A DNA stretch of 64,000 bases from Methanocaldococcus bathoardescens. GTDB taxonomy: Archaea; AGJL01; Methanococci; Methanococcales; Methanocaldococcaceae. The notes under the pieces are model-generated. The model made no database searches and was not told where the DNA came from. It saw only the letters and a program-made list of their open reading frames with translations. Shown piece by piece: positions 21,218-29,403 of the stretch (the stretch's first letter is position 1; the number at the start of each line of letters is the position of its first letter). The DNA lies in assembly GCF_000739065.1 (NCBI RefSeq), contig NZ_CP009149.1:1435311-1499310 (forward strand), written 5' to 3'. Made by a program: the position numbers and the translations under genes.

Positions 21218-23116
21218 TCACCAGTTATTACTATAATATCTCTTATATTCTATTTTTATTATATTTAGAGGAATTTCTTCAACGATTTTTAATAAATCTT
21301 TATTTAGCTCTTCTATTATATTTTTTGAAGCACTTAAAACGTCATCTGAAACTTGATTGAACCTATTTGAATATATTTTAAAGTAATTTTTGTTTATTTC
21401 TTGCAATATGAGATTTTTTGAACATAGTTTTCTATTTAGTAGAATCCATCTGAATATGTCAGCATTTTCTCTATTTTCAATTCCATATAACTTTGAAAGT
21501 TTAAATTTTGCATAATGTGAAACTGCATTTTGTAGTGCTAAACCATCTAACAATTCCTCATCCTTTACATTCTTTAACAAATTAAAAGATTCTTCCAATT
21601 CTTCAATATTGTTTATTCTTTTATGGAAAATATCAATGATTTCTTTTAATTTTTCACTATTGCATTTATTATTCCTATTTAGAAGATATTTACTGATGAA
21701 ATTCCAATATATTTCATTATTTTCAAAATTATACGCTTTAATAATCTTATTAATTATTTGAATATTCAATATATCTTTTAGCAATTTAATGAGTTTTTCA
21801 CTATTTTCAGGATTATTTTTGATTTCAGATTTCAATTCTTCAATAATTTCATCAAAATTTGGTAATTCTATGTTTCTCAACAGATTTGTAACCATTTTTA
21901 AATCTTCTTTAGGATTGAATTCACTACCTTTTTTGCTAACATCTGCATGGGCTATCTTATTTCTAATATCCCTTAACTTTTGATGAATATCTTTAATATT
22001 TTTGTAAGAAGAATCTTTTAAGCAATAAATCATTCCTTTCATAACTTCTCTGTTTTTGTAAATAGGAGGGAGGTTGTAAAACTCACATAATCTCCAAAAT
22101 ATTGAATCCGTTAAGCAGAGATATCCAGAGCTGTATTTCTTATTATCAAAATTCCATTTTGCCATTGATATCAGAAACTCGAAATCGGATTTTGAATCAC
22201 TAAATTTATTAACGAATTTATGAAGCTCTGAAATAAAGTATTTTAAAAATCTTCCATTATCTGGACAACCGTTTAATAGAGATTTCAATTCTTCTATTTC
22301 TTCTCTCAATTCTTTTAGGTAATTTGCATCAATATACTTAGAGATTTTCTGAAGTTTTTCAGAAATTTCTTTATTTTCTTTCTCTAAAAGTTTTGAAATT
22401 AAATAACCGTTTCCATAGGTTGTAAATTCATACATCCCTTTAATCCACTCCGATATTTCAAATATTGGGCTCAAATCAACTACGGGAGCATATCCCAATT
22501 CTCCAATTACGGTATCCACCATTCCATAATAAATGCCTTTGAGTTTTACATTCTTAAAGTATTTTATAAATTCTAACATAATATACATGAAAAGGGGGAT
22601 AGACCTAAATGAGTGGGTGATGTCTAAATAAATTTCATCTCCATTATTAATTTCTTCAATTATTCCCATAAAGATGTCAAAATTCTCCCAAATCTCATCT
22701 TTATTAATCCCATACTTGATAATTTTGCATTTTGAACCGCCTGTGGCATTAGGATTAATCTTTTTCAAATACTTGTCAATAACTTCCTCAACCTTCTTTA
22801 ATTCTTCCTCAGATAGTTCATGGTTTTTACAATTTGACTTATCTATTTTCTCTTTAATCTTAATTTTGTAGTCTTCATCAAACTCATCAACTTCTTTGGC
22901 ATAGTATTCATACAACTCCTCCCACATTGATTTAGAAGTCCCAACAACGATAACTTTATCAACCTTTAATTTTTTAGTTAAAACAGAGATAATAAATGGG
23001 CTACTAATAGGTTCTTTATCTCCTTCAAATTTATAATTTGCCTGCCTATACTCTCTTTTTGGGGAATTTTTGTCTATAACTCCAACACCTAATGGAGCTA
23101 TTAGCACCTTTGCCAT
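21218..23116 (-). CDS. CARF-HEPN protein, Csx1/Csm6-like (MJ1674-type)
   Basis: 632 aa, first gene of the Csm operon. The CARF domain begins MAKVLIAPLGVG, includes VVGTSKSMWEE and ends with LDITHSFRSIPLFMY (D-x-T-H-S/G motif) near residue 180. The HEPN motif is RNKIAH (R-x4-H) near residue 390. A helical domain of some 200 residues follows that is longer than in ordinary Csx1. It is predicted to be a cyclic-oligoadenylate-activated ribonuclease. ATG 23116 follows GGTGGGAGCG. It differs clearly from the 459-aa Csx1 at the other end of the operon, so the system has two effectors. Confidence 0.9.
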   Translation of the reverse strand: MAKVLIAPLGVGVIDKNSPKREYRQANYKFEGDKEPISSPFIISVLTKKLKVDKVIVVGTSKSMWEELYEYYAKEVDEFDEDYKIKIKEKIDKSNCKNHELSEEELKKVEEVIDKYLKKINPNATGGSKCKIIKYGINKDEIWENFDIFMGIIEEINNGDEIYLDITHSFRSIPLFMYIMLEFIKYFKNVKLKGIYYGMVDTVIGELGYAPVVDLSPIFEISEWIKGMYEFTTYGNGYLISKLLEKENKEISEKLQKISKYIDANYLKELREEIEELKSLLNGCPDNGRFLKYFISELHKFVNKFSDSKSDFEFLISMAKWNFDNKKYSSGYLCLTDSIFWRLCEFYNLPPIYKNREVMKGMIYCLKDSSYKNIKDIHQKLRDIRNKIAHADVSKKGSEFNPKEDLKMVTNLLRNIELPNFDEIIEELKSEIKNNPENSEKLIKLLKDILNIQIINKIIKAYNFENNEIYWNFISKYLLNRNNKCNSEKLKEIIDIFHKRINNIEELEESFNLLKNVKDEELLDGLALQNAVSHYAKFKLSKLYGIENRENADIFRWILLNRKLCSKNLILQEINKNYFKIYSNRFNQVSDDVLSASKNIIEELNKDLLKIVEEIPLNIIKIEYKRYYSNNW

Positions 23117-23229
23117 CGCTCCCACCTAATCATCTAAAAGTAAGTAGAACCTTAAACATAGCAATAAAGTAATATATAAACTTTTTGTTACTTTATAAAA
23201 ATAAACTAAGGTAAAAATGGTGATAATTT
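23117..23229. promoter_or_regulatory. Divergent promoter region of the Csm operon and truA
   Basis: Leftward, GTTTATATATTA (plus 23171-23182) is a good TATA box about 25 nt before a likely start near 23150. Rightward, CTTTATAAAAATA (23189-23201) is a TATA box that fits a start near the GGTGAT at 23219. The two boxes lie between the arms ATAAAGTAA and TTACTTTAT, a 9-bp inverted repeat that could be a shared operator. The rightward promoter faces the truncated truA start, not the complete gene. Confidence 0.55.
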
Positions 23230-23286
23230 ATGTATATCCTAAAAGTAGCCTATGATGGAAGATATTCCTTCCAACGAAACTTTTAG
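23230..23286 (+). pseudogene. Duplicate, truncated start of truA
   Basis: After a GGTGATAATTT ribosome site an 18-codon frame (MYILKVAYDGRYSFQRNF, stop) repeats the first 16 codons of truA (MHILKIAYDGRYSFQQ) found 175 bp downstream. The DNA of the two copies differs at about 10 of 48 positions, mostly at third codon positions, so this is a diverged homologous copy, not a recent tandem duplication. Homology stops abruptly after codon 15-16. Confidence 0.85.
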
Positions 23287-23404
23287 TAAAAGTTTCATCA
23301 AAACGGATGCATCACCTCGCTTCGCTCGGTGATTAGATGAAATCCTTCGGATTTCATTACTCGCCTTCGCTTCGCTCGGCGATGCCTCTTAGAGAGGTGG
23401 GATT
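23276..23404 (+). repeat. Hairpin-rich insert between the two truA starts
   Basis: Five stem-loops follow one another: GAAACTTTT/AAAAGTTTC (23276-23296), ATCACC/GGTGAT (23311-23333), ATGAAATCC/GGATTTCAT (23337-23357), CGCC/GGCG (23362-23381) and CCTCT/AGAGG (23385-23397). The second and fourth share the loop TCGCTTCGCTCGG. GC content is well above the surrounding intergenic DNA. It may be the remnant of an integrated element or a structured leader for truA. Confidence 0.7.
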
Positions 23405-24184
23405 ATGCACATATTAAAAATCGCATATGATGGAAGATACTCTTTCCAACAACAACCACATAAAGAGACAGTTTGTGATATTTTGTTAGATACCTTAGAA
23501 GAAATTGGGATTTTAGCTAAAAAGAAGATAATTTACAGTGGAGGGAGAACAGATAAAGGAGTCTCTGCCTTAGGAAACTTTATTGTTGTAGAGCTAAAAA
23601 AAGAACCAATACTCTCATACATAAATGCAAAGTTAAAAGATAAAGGCATCTGGGTTTTAGGATATAAAGAAATTGATGAGATCCCAAAAGTAAAATACAG
23701 ACATTATAGGTATATACTTCCAAATATCAACTATAACACAGAGGCAATAAAAGAAGGAGCAAAAAAGATGATTGGAACTCATTCCTTCCACAATCTATCA
23801 AAAAGAGATAGGTCAAAAGAAAAAAGTCCAATAAGAACAATTTATGATATAAAAATATCTGAGAATGATTTTTATTTGACAATAGATATTATTGGAGAGA
23901 GTTTCTTATGGAATATGGTTAGAAAAATAGTTGGAGCTTTAGATTTAGTAGGAAGAGGAAAAAAGCCAGTTGAATGGATTGATAAATTGTTAGATGAAAA
24001 TTATAGAGAAGGAGTTCCTACATTTCCACCGGATGGATTGATATTGGTTGAGGCAAAGGTTGATATTGATTATATATATGATAGCTACTCAATAAGAAAA
24101 TTTAGAGAGTATTGGGAAGAGTTCTTTAAATTGCATGTTATGAAATTGGGTATTGCCAAAACAGTTTTAGATTATACAAAATAG
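23405..24184 (+). CDS. truA: tRNA pseudouridine synthase TruA
   Basis: 259 aa, converts U38-40 of tRNA anticodon arms to pseudouridine. The catalytic Asp lies in GGRTDKGVSALGN near residue 50; GTHSFHNLSKRD and ESFLWNMVRKIVGAL are conserved family motifs. It is complete, with a GAGGTGGGATT ribosome site before ATG 23405. Its 5' region is unusual: the natural promoter and a second, diverged start lie 175 bp upstream, separated by a hairpin-rich insert, so transcription must cross that insert or begin within it. Confidence 0.96.
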   Translation: MHILKIAYDGRYSFQQQPHKETVCDILLDTLEEIGILAKKKIIYSGGRTDKGVSALGNFIVVELKKEPILSYINAKLKDKGIWVLGYKEIDEIPKVKYRHYRYILPNINYNTEAIKEGAKKMIGTHSFHNLSKRDRSKEKSPIRTIYDIKISENDFYLTIDIIGESFLWNMVRKIVGALDLVGRGKKPVEWIDKLLDENYREGVPTFPPDGLILVEAKVDIDYIYDSYSIRKFREYWEEFFKLHVMKLGIAKTVLDYTK

Positions 24185-24203
24185 ATATATAATTTAACTT
24201 TAA

Positions 24204-24277
24204 GTGTACCCCGGGGGAGCAAAGGGGACTCACAGCTTGCCGGGCTGTTGCTCATCCCCCGCGGTTTCCCGGGGCAT
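24204..24277 (-). ncRNA. Candidate box H/ACA guide RNA
   Basis: A 70-nt GC-rich island in AT-rich DNA, read on the minus strand. An 8-bp basal stem GCCCCGGG/CCCGGGGU is followed directly by ACA. Inside are an 8+8-nt internal loop (AAACCGCG and UUUGCUCC), an upper stem GGGGA/UCCCC, an internal loop with UGAG on both strands (kink-turn-like), and a CAGC/GCUG hairpin. The ACA lies 16 nt from the pocket top, within the known 14-16 nt spacing. A TATA-like TTCTATAAG lies about 25 nt upstream of its 5' end on that strand. The plus strand could fold too but lacks ACA and the UGA pair. Confidence 0.62.
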
Positions 24278-24366
24278 ATTTTTATATTTTATAAAAGCTT
24301 ATAGAATAAAATATTCATTAACTCAAATTTAAATTTTTTGCTGAATAGCTATTATAGGATGAGAGA

Positions 24367-25083
24367 ATGAAAAAATATATTGTGAGTATTGGAGTAGATA
24401 TCTCAGATAATGATGTAAAAACTAATCCTAAAGTTAATGAATTGGTTAATAAAGAAGTTAAGGAAAGATTATCCAAATTAGGAATAAAAGCATGTATCTC
24501 AAATATAACCGGTGATGATATAGTTATAACATCCTTTGTTACGGAAGATTTGATTGAGGAAAATAATAAAATAATTTTTGAGATTTTAAATAAATATGCT
24601 GAGGGTTTTGATGATTTAAAAGGCATTTCTAAAGAAAAAGATAAAGCTGGAGAAGGTTTATCATATGCAATTGCTGAAGCGGCATCAGAATATGGTGATG
24701 CTATAATAGTAGCTTTCGACACCTACGGTGGAGAGAGTTTTGTAGATGAAATAGCTTTATTTGTAAAGGAAATTGGGGAAAAGTTTGGATACGATGTTGG
24801 ATGTTCTGTTTCTAATGAAGCTGTTAAAATTCCTGGAGTTGGATATACTGGAGCTGAAAGTGATGACCCAGTAGTTATTATAACAGTTGAGGAGCTTGAA
24901 GATATCCAAAAATTAGCTGGACTTATTTATGGTGGTTTGCTGAGTTTTGATAAATTGTATTTTGTTAAAAATGGTGAAGGGGCTAATATAATCCCACCTG
25001 GAGTGATATATACAATGTCGGCATTTTTAAATGGGAATGTGATTGATTTATATGAGGGAATTAGAAGGAGAATAAAATTTTAA
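24367..25083 (+). CDS. Conserved archaeal protein of unknown function
   Basis: 238 aa, cytosolic, no signal or membrane segment. I recognise it only as a protein conserved in methanogens. Segments that look conserved are VSIGVDISDNDVKTNP at the N-terminus, EYGDAIIVAFDTYGGESFVDEI near residue 115 and GYTGAESDDPVVIITVEEL near residue 165; the alternating glycine-rich loops and strands suggest an alpha/beta enzyme. It has its own AT-rich promoter region and a GGATGAGAG before ATG 24367. The MarC gene begins 9 bp after its stop, so the two are probably cotranscribed. Confidence 0.85.
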   Translation: MKKYIVSIGVDISDNDVKTNPKVNELVNKEVKERLSKLGIKACISNITGDDIVITSFVTEDLIEENNKIIFEILNKYAEGFDDLKGISKEKDKAGEGLSYAIAEAASEYGDAIIVAFDTYGGESFVDEIALFVKEIGEKFGYDVGCSVSNEAVKIPGVGYTGAESDDPVVIITVEELEDIQKLAGLIYGGLLSFDKLYFVKNGEGANIIPPGVIYTMSAFLNGNVIDLYEGIRRRIKF

Positions 25084-25092
25084 TGTGAGAGT

Positions 25093-25710
25093 ATGGACTT
25101 CCAATATTTTATATTGGCATTTACATCAATATTCTCAATTCTGAACCCATTTGGTGCTGTTCCTGTATTTATAACATTAACTGAATCGTATCCAAGAAAA
25201 GAGAGAGATTTAGTAGCAAGGAAAACAGTTATTTATACATTGGCTATACTATTAGTTTTTGCACTTTTTGGAGAGTGGATATTGAAATTTTTTGGAATAT
25301 CATTAGATGCCTTTAAGATTGCTGGGGGGATTCTACTATTATTAATTTCCTTAGACATGGTTAGGGGTAAGCAAGAAGCTAAAATTCATAGAAAAGAGAT
25401 TGAGGCAGCTTATGAAATTGATGAGATTGCTTTAATGCCATTAGCAACACCTTTATTAGCTGGGCCGGGTTCAATAACTGCCTGTATGGTGGCAATGGCT
25501 GAAGCTCCAACTTTTGGCGATAAGTTTTTGGTAGTATTGGCAATATTAGCGTCTCTTGGGATAACCTATTTAACACTGCTTTCAGCTGAAAGTGTTCTAG
25601 ATAGAATTGGAAAATTGGGGATTAGAATATTAACAAGAATGATGGGTCTTATACTTACAGCCATTGCCGTTCAGATGGTAGTTAATGGAATTAAAGGAGC
25701 TTTACTTTAA
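25093..25710 (+). CDS. MarC family (UPF0056) integral membrane protein
   Basis: 205 aa with six predicted membrane helices: residues about 5-25, 42-62, 68-88, 115-135, 140-160 and 180-200. The family signature NPFGAVPVFITLT at residues 18-30 and the internal repeat-like MPLATPLLAGPGSIT near residue 117 are typical of MarC proteins. The function is unknown; the early link to multiple antibiotic resistance in E. coli was not upheld. The start ATG 25093 follows GTGAGAGT, 9 bp after the preceding gene. Confidence 0.93.
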   Translation: MDFQYFILAFTSIFSILNPFGAVPVFITLTESYPRKERDLVARKTVIYTLAILLVFALFGEWILKFFGISLDAFKIAGGILLLLISLDMVRGKQEAKIHRKEIEAAYEIDEIALMPLATPLLAGPGSITACMVAMAEAPTFGDKFLVVLAILASLGITYLTLLSAESVLDRIGKLGIRILTRMMGLILTAIAVQMVVNGIKGALL

Positions 25711-25745
25711 ATTAAATTCAAATCGAATTTTTTGAGGTGGTTGGT

Positions 25746-26897
25746 TTGGATATAAACTTAGACAAATATAAAAATTTAAGGAGAAGCTTAGAGAGGGAGT
25801 TAATTAACTTAAACCCAATACAAAGAGGAGGAATACTACCAAAAGAGGCTAAAAAGGTAGTTTATGAGTATTGGGATGGCTATAGCGTTTGTGATTACTG
25901 CCATGGTAGGTTGGATGAGATAACTTGCCCACCAATAAAGGAGTTTTTGAATGACATAGCTAAATTTTTAAATATGGACCTTGCAAGACCTACCCACGGA
26001 GCAAGGGAAGGGAAATTTATTGTCATGCATTCAATATGTAATGAAGGAGATTATGTAGTTTTAGATAAAAATGCACATTATTCAAGTTATGTTTCTGCTG
26101 AAAGAGCCAAGTTAAATATAGCTGAGGTTGGATATGAAGAAGAGTATCCTACATACAAAATAAACTTAGAGGGTTATAAAGAAGTTATAGACAATTTAGA
26201 AGATAAGGGGAAAAATGTTGGATTAATATTATTAACTCACGTTGATGGAGAATATGGAAACTTAAATGATGCCAAAAAAGTTGGAAAAATTGCTAAAGAG
26301 AAGGGGATTCCATTCTTGCTAAATTGTGCATATACCGTTGGAAGAATGCCGGTTGATGGAAAAGAAGTTAAAGCTGATTTTATTGTTGCGTCAGGGCATA
26401 AAAGTATGGCGGCCTCAGCTCCTTGTGGCATTTTAGCATTTAGTGAAGAATTTGCTGATAAAATAACAAGAACATCAGAAAAATTCCCAGTTAAAGAAAT
26501 CGAGATGCTTGGCTGTACAAGTAGAGGATTGCCTATAGTAACTTTAATGGCAAGCTTTCCTTACGTTGTTGAGAGAGTTAAGAGATGGGATGAGGAGCTT
26601 AAAAAAACAAGATATGTAGTTGATGAACTTGAAAAAATAGGTTTCAAGCAGTTAGGAATTAAACCAAAAGAACATGATTTAACTAAATTTGAGACACCAA
26701 TATTGGATGAGATAGCTAAGAAAGATAAGAGGAGAGGGTTTTTCTTCTATGATGAGTTGAAGAAGAGAGGTATTGGAGGGATAAGAGCAGGAGTTACAAA
26801 GGAAGTGAAGATGAGTGTTTATGGCTTAGAATGGGAACAGGTTGAGTATGTTGTTAATGCAATAAAAGAGATTGTTGAGAAATATGGAGAACAATAA
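25746..26897 (+). CDS. pscS: O-phospho-L-seryl-tRNA:Cys-tRNA synthase (SepCysS)
   Basis: 383 aa PLP enzyme that converts Sep-tRNA(Cys), made by SepRS, to Cys-tRNA(Cys); this is how methanogens lacking CysRS make cysteine. The cysteine pair YSVCDYCHGR near residue 40 and the third Cys in SAPCG are the catalytic cysteines described for the family; the PLP lysine is in ASGHKSMAA near residue 215; NPIQRGG opens the protein. The start is TTG 25746 (MDINLDKYK) placed 4 nt after GAGGTGGT; an upstream GTG lies inside the ribosome site. SepRS is not in the window. Confidence 0.96.
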   Translation: MDINLDKYKNLRRSLERELINLNPIQRGGILPKEAKKVVYEYWDGYSVCDYCHGRLDEITCPPIKEFLNDIAKFLNMDLARPTHGAREGKFIVMHSICNEGDYVVLDKNAHYSSYVSAERAKLNIAEVGYEEEYPTYKINLEGYKEVIDNLEDKGKNVGLILLTHVDGEYGNLNDAKKVGKIAKEKGIPFLLNCAYTVGRMPVDGKEVKADFIVASGHKSMAASAPCGILAFSEEFADKITRTSEKFPVKEIEMLGCTSRGLPIVTLMASFPYVVERVKRWDEELKKTRYVVDELEKIGFKQLGIKPKEHDLTKFETPILDEIAKKDKRRGFFFYDELKKRGIGGIRAGVTKEVKMSVYGLEWEQVEYVVNAIKEIVEKYGEQ

Positions 26898-26908
26898 AAA
26901 AATAAATT

Positions 26909-28051
26909 TTATATTCTAAACTCTCCACTTTCTATTTTCTTCTTTAACTCTTTAGCTAATTTTAAAGCCCTCTTTCTATCTGATTGCCTACATGTTATTG
27001 GAATTCCACATATAGAGCCAAGTTTTGTTTTAAATACTCCATAAGGACAGATATTACAAACTCCACATCCAAAACAATCTTCAGTTATCTTTATTTTTCC
27101 TCCCTCTTTTTTTATTGCAAAAGTTGGGCAATATTCTTCAGCTAAGCATCTATCACAGTTTTTACACTTATCTGGGTAGATTTTTGGCCTTAAATCCACA
27201 TTTTCCCAAACTTCTGCATAGTTTCCAACATCTATAATCTCTCTACCAAATATATTAGCTAATGGTAATGCAATATCTTTATCAAGCTTTTTTAATGCCT
27301 CTTTATGCTCATCAACTTTAATTGGAATGGCTATTGTATTATATATCTCTATTCCATGTGAAGTTATAAATCCTCCTAAATAATAGGCATCCATGTCCTT
27401 CATATCTGCAGACATCATTAAATTTGGCTTTTTTATTGATGACCTTGTTCCAAAACCTAATATGATGGCTTCAGCTCCATTTAATAGAGCTTTTTTTCCA
27501 ACAACGTCTTTTTCATCGTTAATAATCATATTTTCTAATGGGTTGTACATTCCACAGCCAGAGAAAGATGCTTCACCTTTCTTTAAAGGTAATCTATGGA
27601 ATATGGTATTAACTTCTTTATCAGACAAATTTGTTATAGCAGAGTAGTTTTTAAACGCTACCCTTGTCCCAATCATCTTGGCTGTTGGTAAATCTTCTAT
27701 AGTAACTTCATTTCTATAGGTTTTACCTTCACTTACAGCTTTTGCCTCTACAATTTTACCTTTAACTAAATCTTTAAATAAAAATCCTACTTCTCCATAA
27801 AATATTGCATCAACTTTTCCTAAATATTCGTTTGGACAGACACCAACAACTCCTTTAATGTCATCTAAATATATTTCCTCTGCTTTTTTAAAAATCTCGT
27901 TAAATGGAATATGGAAAATTCCAGCAGTTCCAGACATTATTCCGCAAGTTGCAGAGGTTACAATATCAACCTCATCTATTTTATCTTCTTCATTATTCCT
28001 GATGTATTTTTTTAGTTCATCTATTGTTATTACTTTTAATTCTTTTTCCAC
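26909..28051 (-). CDS. Methanogenesis marker 16 type protein (DUF39 plus ferredoxin)
   Basis: 380 aa. A DUF39/HcyS-type domain fills the first 290 residues (TSATCGIMSGTAGIFHIPF with a conserved Cys, FSGCGMYNPLEN) and a two-cluster ferredoxin domain closes the protein: CKNCDRCLAEEYCP and CFGCGVCNICP. Related DUF39 proteins take part in sulfide incorporation into homocysteine from aspartate semialdehyde; this paralogue is a methanogen marker with unproven role. The start is GTG 28051 (MEKELKV) after GGTGGCACT. Its 3' neighbour SepCysS converges on it; its start region is overlapped by nothing but lies 14 bp past the htpX stop. Confidence 0.88.
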   Translation of the reverse strand: MEKELKVITIDELKKYIRNNEEDKIDEVDIVTSATCGIMSGTAGIFHIPFNEIFKKAEEIYLDDIKGVVGVCPNEYLGKVDAIFYGEVGFLFKDLVKGKIVEAKAVSEGKTYRNEVTIEDLPTAKMIGTRVAFKNYSAITNLSDKEVNTIFHRLPLKKGEASFSGCGMYNPLENMIINDEKDVVGKKALLNGAEAIILGFGTRSSIKKPNLMMSADMKDMDAYYLGGFITSHGIEIYNTIAIPIKVDEHKEALKKLDKDIALPLANIFGREIIDVGNYAEVWENVDLRPKIYPDKCKNCDRCLAEEYCPTFAIKKEGGKIKITEDCFGCGVCNICPYGVFKTKLGSICGIPITCRQSDRKRALKLAKELKKKIESGEFRI

Positions 28052-28065
28052 AGTGCCACCTTTTT

Positions 28066-28914
28066 TTATCTTCTTATGCCTTTGCACATTTCTAACAATC
28101 TTTCTATTCTCTCTTCAGTTGGTGGGTGAGTTGAGAAGAGTTTCATAACGAAATCTTCTTTAAATGGATTTATTATAAATAGATGGGATGTTGCAGGATT
28201 CCCTCTCTCTAATGGATAAATACTAACTCCTTTTTCTAACTTAGCCAATGCATTAGCCAACCACAATGGATGAGTTAACTTAGCTCCCTCTTCATCTGCA
28301 TAAAACTCTCTCTGCCTTGAAATTGCAAATTGAATTAATGTAGCTGCAATTGGGGCTAATATTAACAGCAAAATTGTTCCAATTAACTCTAATGGGTTGT
28401 CTTCTTCATCCCCATATCCAAAAAATAAACCCCATTTTAACCATTCAGCAATATATATTACAGCTCCAGCTAAAGTAGCAACAATAGTGCTTATTAAAAT
28501 ATCTCTATGCTTTATATGGGATATTTCGTGTCCAATAACCCCTTCTAACTCTTCTGGTGATAATAATTGCAATATCCCTTCAGTTACAGCTACAACAGCA
28601 TTTTCTGGATTTCTACCTGTGGCAAATGCATTTGGTGTCATTGTAGGGACTATAGCTACTTTTGGTTTTGGTAACCCTGCTTTTCTTGCAACCCTCTCAA
28701 CCATTTGATGTAGCCAAGGCATTTCATGCTCTTCTAAAATTCTTGCGTTATAACTCATTAATACAAATTTATCGCTGTAATAGTAAGCTATAATATTTGG
28801 AATTAAAGCGAGAATTATTGCTATTAATGGATGAATATGTAGCATTATACAAAATACATAAATCAATCCTACAAGAAGAGCCATTAACAAGTAGGTTTTT
28901 ATTTGATTCATCAT
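28066..28914 (-). CDS. htpX: Membrane metalloprotease HtpX
   Basis: 282 aa M48 family zinc protease in the cytoplasmic membrane, degrading misfolded membrane proteins. Two N-terminal membrane helices (residues about 8-28 and 30-46) precede the HEISH zinc motif ([14 protein letters not shown], near residue 125). Two further helices follow (residues about 140-160 and 180-200), then [12 protein letters not shown] with the third zinc-ligand Glu. The C-terminus [13 protein letters not shown] is typical. ATG 28914 is chosen for spacing from GGTGTG; in-frame ATG at 28920 is equally possible. Confidence 0.95.
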   Translation of the reverse strand: MMNQIKTYLLMALLVGLIYVFCIMLHIHPLIAIILALIPNIIAYYYSDKFVLMSYNARILEEHEMPWLHQMVERVARKAGLPKPKVAIVPTMTPNAFATGRNPENAVVAVTEGILQLLSPEELEGVIGHEISHIKHRDILISTIVATLAGAVIYIAEWLKWGLFFGYGDEEDNPLELIGTILLLILAPIAATLIQFAISRQREFYADEEGAKLTHPLWLANALAKLEKGVSIYPLERGNPATSHLFIINPFKEDFVMKLFSTHPPTEERIERLLEMCKGIRR

Positions 28915-29018
28915 AATCATCACACCAAATTTCATTATTAGATATTGTTGTTTAAAAATATTGTAAATATAAAAAGCTTAAATAATTTATGTTATTAATA
29001 ATATTTTTAATAGCTTAT

Positions 29019-29403
29019 ATTTAAATATTCAAATGACATTTATCTCGTGGAATGTCCCTTATTTTCAATTTAAAGCTTTTTAATTTTTTATTTTTCAATT
29101 TTAAGAATTTTTATCAAATTTCGAAGGGTAGTTTATTTTGATAATTTTAAGTATTTAAATTAATTAAATTATAGAGATTCTTAAAAGATTTTAAATAATT
29201 ACTTTCAAATCAAAATTTCCCCAATAAATATTTGTATTTATAAAATTTTAAAGATTTTTAAATTAAAAAACTAAAAAATAATCTCAAATTAAAAACTTCG
29301 GGGGTTTATAAATAAAAGGGGTTATTAACCCTTCGAAAATTATAGTATGAAAAAGCTTAAATATTAGAAGAGATAACATACGAAATGAGAAAAATAATGC
29401 CCT
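29019..29403 (+). promoter_or_regulatory. CRISPR leader of array 2
   Basis: 385 bp, the same length as leader 1 and aligning with it from ATTTAAATATTCAAATG to ATAATGCCCT, with the best conservation in the first 200 bp and in the last 110 bp. The middle third is more diverged. Contains the same AAAAGCTTAAATATTA TATA-like element and the TTCGGGGG/CCCTTCGAA inverted repeat close to the array. Confidence 0.85.

Noticed and set aside
23311-23381. Short CRISPR or tandem repeat from the two TCGCTTCGCTCGG loops
   Set aside because: Only two copies with different stems and no regular spacing; treated as stem-loops.
24204-24277. tRNA gene in the GC-rich island after truA
   Set aside because: No T-loop TTCRA motif, no anticodon arm and no acceptor with discriminator; the fold is a single long hairpin.
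24318-24722. 134-aa minus-strand open frame opposite the gene at 24367
   Set aside because: Antisense to a longer gene with a ribosome site and conserved-looking protein segments.
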